64,000 nucleotides of DNA from Ostrinia nubilalis (taxonomy: Eukaryota; Arthropoda; Insecta; Lepidoptera; Crambidae): positions 8,370,001 to 8,434,000 of the forward strand of contig NC_087096.1 in NCBI RefSeq assembly GCF_963855985.1. The letters are read 5' to 3'. Numbering within the stretch: position 1 is the first letter of the stretch; every line of letters starts with the position of its first letter. Under the pieces are notes generated by a model, which was given only the letters and a program-made list of their open reading frames with translations, searched no databases and was not told the DNA's origin. Shown piece by piece: positions 60,295-64,000 of the stretch. A program made the translations under genes and the position numbers.

Positions 60295-62177
60295 GGCCGC
60301 GCCCGCCTACTTTGTTCCAACAAGGCGGCACGAATAACACATTATATCGATGATCGATGAACGCTTACAAATGATACTTTTCGTATCTATACAAACATTA
60401 CCGTTAATTTATTCATAGGAGTAACGTGCTGCCTTATTTTCGTAACAAGTATCGTTCGTGCCAGCCTTCTGAAACAAACCTATACCTAGCGACATTTTTC
60501 GCGTCTCATTAGATATCTAAACATTTCCAATATAAAGTTAATTTCGTTTTGCTTTTAGTTCCTATGATACGAGTGGTTTGTTTGTAATCCAATTTAATAA
60601 AAGTTGAGGTAACTTTGACATAAATGTATTCTCTTACTTTAGCCTATGTTCTTTTAAGTAGTTTTCTTTGTTCGGATTTTCGATTTCGTTTAAATAATTC
60701 ATAACTTTTCATATGTTTGTGTCAATTTTTCTTTTTTTATTAACATGGATTTATACAGACTTAAGACTGCGTGCTACACGCTTATTTGATGCGCCGGTTA
60801 CGACTGTTGAAGTGCGTTACACTTGGTATGGCTTACGGATGTGCCTAGGACGCACGTTTTATTAAGCTCGAGAAACACTAGGCATATCGAGGCTCCACTG
60901 GTACAATTTGAACTGGTAATCAGAAGCGAGCAATAGGTTGTGCTGCAATCAATATTGCACTTATCTTTTTAGGTCGATTATTATATGTTGTATATTTTCT
61001 TACTTTTGTGCGATGCGTCTATATTATACATAATCTGGTGCTGACAAGACCTGTCGTAGTAAAACCTAAAAAAAATTTATGCCACTTATTTTGTTTTCTG
61101 TTACATCTACCTCCTAAATTGGTCCGGGTCTATGCGATCGCATGCCTTTTCGTGCAGGGTGTTTTAGTCCAGCCATATCCATAATACCTATAATGTTAAT
61201 GATTTTGTCGAATGTGCCAAATCAGATAAGGGTGTTGCATGTTTAGATTGACAGACAAAAGCAATATTTGGATAGTTTGTAATCCACTCGATAGATTGTT
61301 TGTTGTTTATAATAATAAGCATAAGAATAATTTTGCAATAAGAGGTGTGATTTAATAATTTAGTGGCATGTAGGTTTATGCATGGTTGACATGTGTGAGT
61401 ATAATTACATAAAATTACAATTTATTTTGTAATAAAGATATTTATCACATTCAGTTGTAGGTAGCTGTTAATGTTTAGACTGAAATTAAAATGAAATCGA
61501 GGATGGTGGGTGGCTGAGTTTGTAAAGTCTTTTGAAATTTAATCTCGTAGTTTTTTATTTTTAGGTTAACTATAAGTTTCAGGGAAATTATGTTTTGGCT
61601 TATTTTACTTTGTATTTACTTTGACGTTATTTTCTGGGAATACATCAAAGGCTTTACAAGATAAGCTCAAAACCACATTTTATCTCTAACAAGAAACATT
61701 CATCAGTTTAGGTAGAAAATAATACTATCTATGTTTTATTAGGATTTAAATGTTTGACTTTTTAGTTTTATTCAAAATGCACTTTGCCTTGTATATTTCA
61801 TTTTTATCGATTTTTGTGATATGAAGGATATTTATAAACATGTCATAATAAGTAAATATGTCAGCGATAGCACAACGAGTTGAATGGAATACCCCGAGCA
61901 TTCAAATTACGGAAGTTACTTTATGTAAAAATGCTATGAAGGATGTGCTACATATTTTTTGTTATTATAATAAATCGGTATGTTAGAAAATCATTTTTCT
62001 TTTATTAATCCCTAGATGACTCTGAAACATTACATTGCAGGCTAGTGCTGCAAGATGAAGAGCACCTTTTCAGACACTGAAATCCCATAAAAAAATATAA
62101 TGTATTTTCATAAATGTTCTTAAATGGATAGTACCTACTTATGCTCTTACTCTTTCTTTCACACTTATTTATCCGTA
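60295..62177 (+). other. LUC7-like 3' UTR and downstream DNA
   Basis: AATAAA signals at 60596-60601, 61431-61436 and 61969-61974 allow 3' UTRs of about 0.3, 1.1 and 1.7 kb. No other gene is recognised. Confidence 0.5.
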
Positions 62178-62404
62178 CGGCTAAAGTCTCGTCCGTGAGC
62201 ACGTAGAATTTTGTCCAAGACGCCAAGCTACCCATCCTTATCGCTCGCGCGTAATTATGTTGCTGTCGCGCTCGCACCGCACACTCACTGCGGGCGCCCG
62301 TCGCACAGTCGCGACAGCAATATAATTACGCGCGAGCGATAAGGATGGGTAGCTTGGGGTCATTGGACAAAATTCTACGTACTCACGGCACGGACCAGGC
62401 TTTA
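62178..62404. mobile_element. Palindromic MITE, about 227 bp
   Basis: The arms are reverse complements across almost the whole length: CACGTAGAATTTTGTCCAA, GCTACCCATCCTTATCGC and TCGCGCGTAATTA blocks on one side, their complements on the other, with a centre near 62287. A diverged copy of the same family is at 63241-63630. Confidence 0.7.
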
Positions 62405-63240
62405 GCATGAAAATCTTTCGAGGTCGAGACGAGAACGTATTTTCTTACTATTCGATACGTTTGTATTTGGTAGCACAAAAGACTTTCGACCTACTAACGT
62501 CGCAAATGCCTTTGTAATAAAAAGAGAAATGTGGCTGCATACGACAACAGTCGAAATTAGAAGAAGATGTCGTGAGTTTATACGTTGCCGAGGCGGACAT
62601 TTTGAACAAAATTTATAATAATTAATAAACGATCAAAATAATTATTTTCGTCTTTAATTTCAAGAAATCCACATTGAAAAACGATAGGGAAAAGGTTTTT
62701 ACATTGCATAAGATAAATATTTTTTACCTGTTAGGTGTTTAATAACGTGCTAATGTGCTATTCACACAAAAAGGGCCTATAAACACAAATTTCGCAAATC
62801 AGTCCGAGTAGAGTCAATGCACTAATTTAAGGAATTTGTGAAGTTATTGTTATTATTTAAACAAGATTAGTATACCGTTTGAATGGGGATAGACTAGAGA
62901 AGATTTGATAAAATCCGAAGATCGCTATCTCTTTTATTTATTTTTTTATAGCCATGTAAACTTAAATGTTCACCCCATTTTTAACTTTTCGGAAAACTTC
63001 AAAGCTGAATTAAAAAAAAAAACTAGATGATATTTGCCAGTAAATTTAGATTTGATGCAACCCTACATCAATGCACGTCAAAACAAAATATTTACTTTGA
63101 AGCTACGCCTAGTAGTTTTTGTTTAAATCGAAATTAAATGATGCGATTTGAGTATTTTGGTGAAATTACTAAAAAAATTAATATAAAAGTAGCCGCCCCT
63201 GGCATGGAACGATTTTGGCACACGATGCGCCAAACACCCT

Positions 63241-63635
63241 GTATATTGCTGTCGCGACTGTGCGACGGGCGGCCGGCCGCAGTGTGTGTGCGCAGTAGCG
63301 GCGTAAGGGGGGGGCGGTGGGGGCAGTCCGCCCCGGGTGCCAAGCATCAGGGGGTGAACAAAGTCGCGCAGATTAGTACTCACTGACGCATCTGCATGGC
63401 AAGGACGGTCGCGATGTCATGACAGGGGGGGTGCCATTCTGGGGTGCCTTAGGCTATAATTAATATTATGGGGGGGGGGGGGGGGGGGGGGTGCCGCCCC
63501 GGGTGCCAACCTATGCTACGCCGCCACTGTGTGTGCGAGCGCGCGACAGCAATATAATTACGCGCGCGATCGATAAGGATAGGTAGCTTGAGGTCATAGG
63601 ACGAAATTCTACGTGTTCGGCGACCGGACTTAAAA
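63241..63635. mobile_element. Second copy of the palindromic MITE, left arm truncated, split by a hAT MITE
   Basis: The ATTGCTGTCGCGACTGTGCG block before 63285 and GCGACAGCAATATAATTACG after 63537 are the core and right arm of the 62.2 kb MITE family. The intervening DNA is the 63293-63529 insertion. Confidence 0.6.
63293..63529. mobile_element. hAT-like MITE with 8 bp duplication TGTGTGCG
   Basis: 237 bp beginning CAGTAGCGGCGTA and ending TACGCCGCCACTG. Direct repeats TGTGTGCG at 63285-63292 and 63530-63537. It contains a long G-run near 63471-63490 and GGTGCC phrases at both ends (GCCCCGGGTGCCAA). Confidence 0.8.
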
Positions 63636-64000
63636 AAGATGTCTCTGTGTAATAGCACAGAATAATAATAAGTACTACGTACAGTAATGGCCCCGAATGT
63701 TTTTAGATCAATAAATTTCGAAAGCCACAGCAAATAATATTTTAAATCCATCTAGGTATCTCTAATCTTTATGTCTCGCCAAAAAATCGTGTATTTTTTA
63801 AAGTCGCAATCTGCAATGTGCCAGGCGGCAACAGGTGGCAGCATTCAATGTTGATTGTTGGCATGAAGCTACAGATAAAAATGGAGGCCACACTCCGAAT
63901 ACCTACTTGAAGCACAAACTATGTATCACTATCTCGCTCTCTGTGGGCAGACTCTCTCTTTCTAAATAAACAAAAAATATAAATTTGCTCAAATTCAATG
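63636..64000. other. Intergenic, nothing recognised
   Basis: No supported gene or repeat border in the last 0.36 kb apart from the dispersed phrase near 63657. Confidence 0.4.

Overview
The window looks like nuclear DNA of a lepidopteran insect (moth or butterfly). Genes are split by many short AT-rich introns with GT..AG borders. The repeats are of kinds common in Lepidoptera: Helitron-like elements ending in CTAG, tRNA-derived SINEs, a LINE, hAT and PIF-type MITEs, and TA-flanked palindromic elements. I see no bacterial, organellar or viral genes. All gene models were built by hand from codon phase and splice sites, and family names come from recognising protein motifs, not from searches.

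Layout. 1-12.6 kb: 5' part of an SLC6 amino-acid transporter gene (minus strand; promoter near 12.64 kb, further exons beyond position 1). Its introns hold a LINE, a Helitron and several foldback elements. 12.9-16.3 kb: gene-poor, with SINEs and one copy of an inverted duplication. 16.3-25.3 kb (minus) and 25.6-32.1 kb (plus): two head-to-head M14 carboxypeptidase-like genes, starts 297 bp apart. Their coding exons join in phase to 800 and 388 residues. Both have lost zinc ligands and the catalytic glutamate, so they look like pseudoenzymes. 33.0-38.2 kb (minus): a TXNDC11-like thioredoxin-fold membrane protein (12 exons, 898 residues). 39.7-45.9 kb (plus): nudE, the dynein/Lis1 adaptor, with two possible last exons. 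47.2-47.6 kb (minus): a small unrecognised two-exon gene. 47.9-52.0 kb (minus): PIG-Q/Gpi1 of the GPI-anchor pathway (7 exons, 488 residues). 52.7-60.3 kb (plus): LUC7-like U1 snRNP protein (7 exons, 360 residues). 60.3-64 kb: 3' UTR, then MITEs.

Three gene pairs are divergent and probably share promoter regions: the M14 pair, TXNDC11/nudE, and PIG-Q/LUC7. The M14 plus-strand gene and TXNDC11 converge. The housekeeping genes act in separate processes (ER redox/folding, dynein regulation, GPI-anchor synthesis, 5' splice-site choice), so I infer no shared pathway.

The most interesting items are the divergent pair of inactive M14 genes, the alternative Cys-rich last exon of nudE, a decayed tandem exon copy in TXNDC11, and a set of long inverted-repeat elements in introns. 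Several of the latter have exact target-site duplications and nested insertions that give an order of events.
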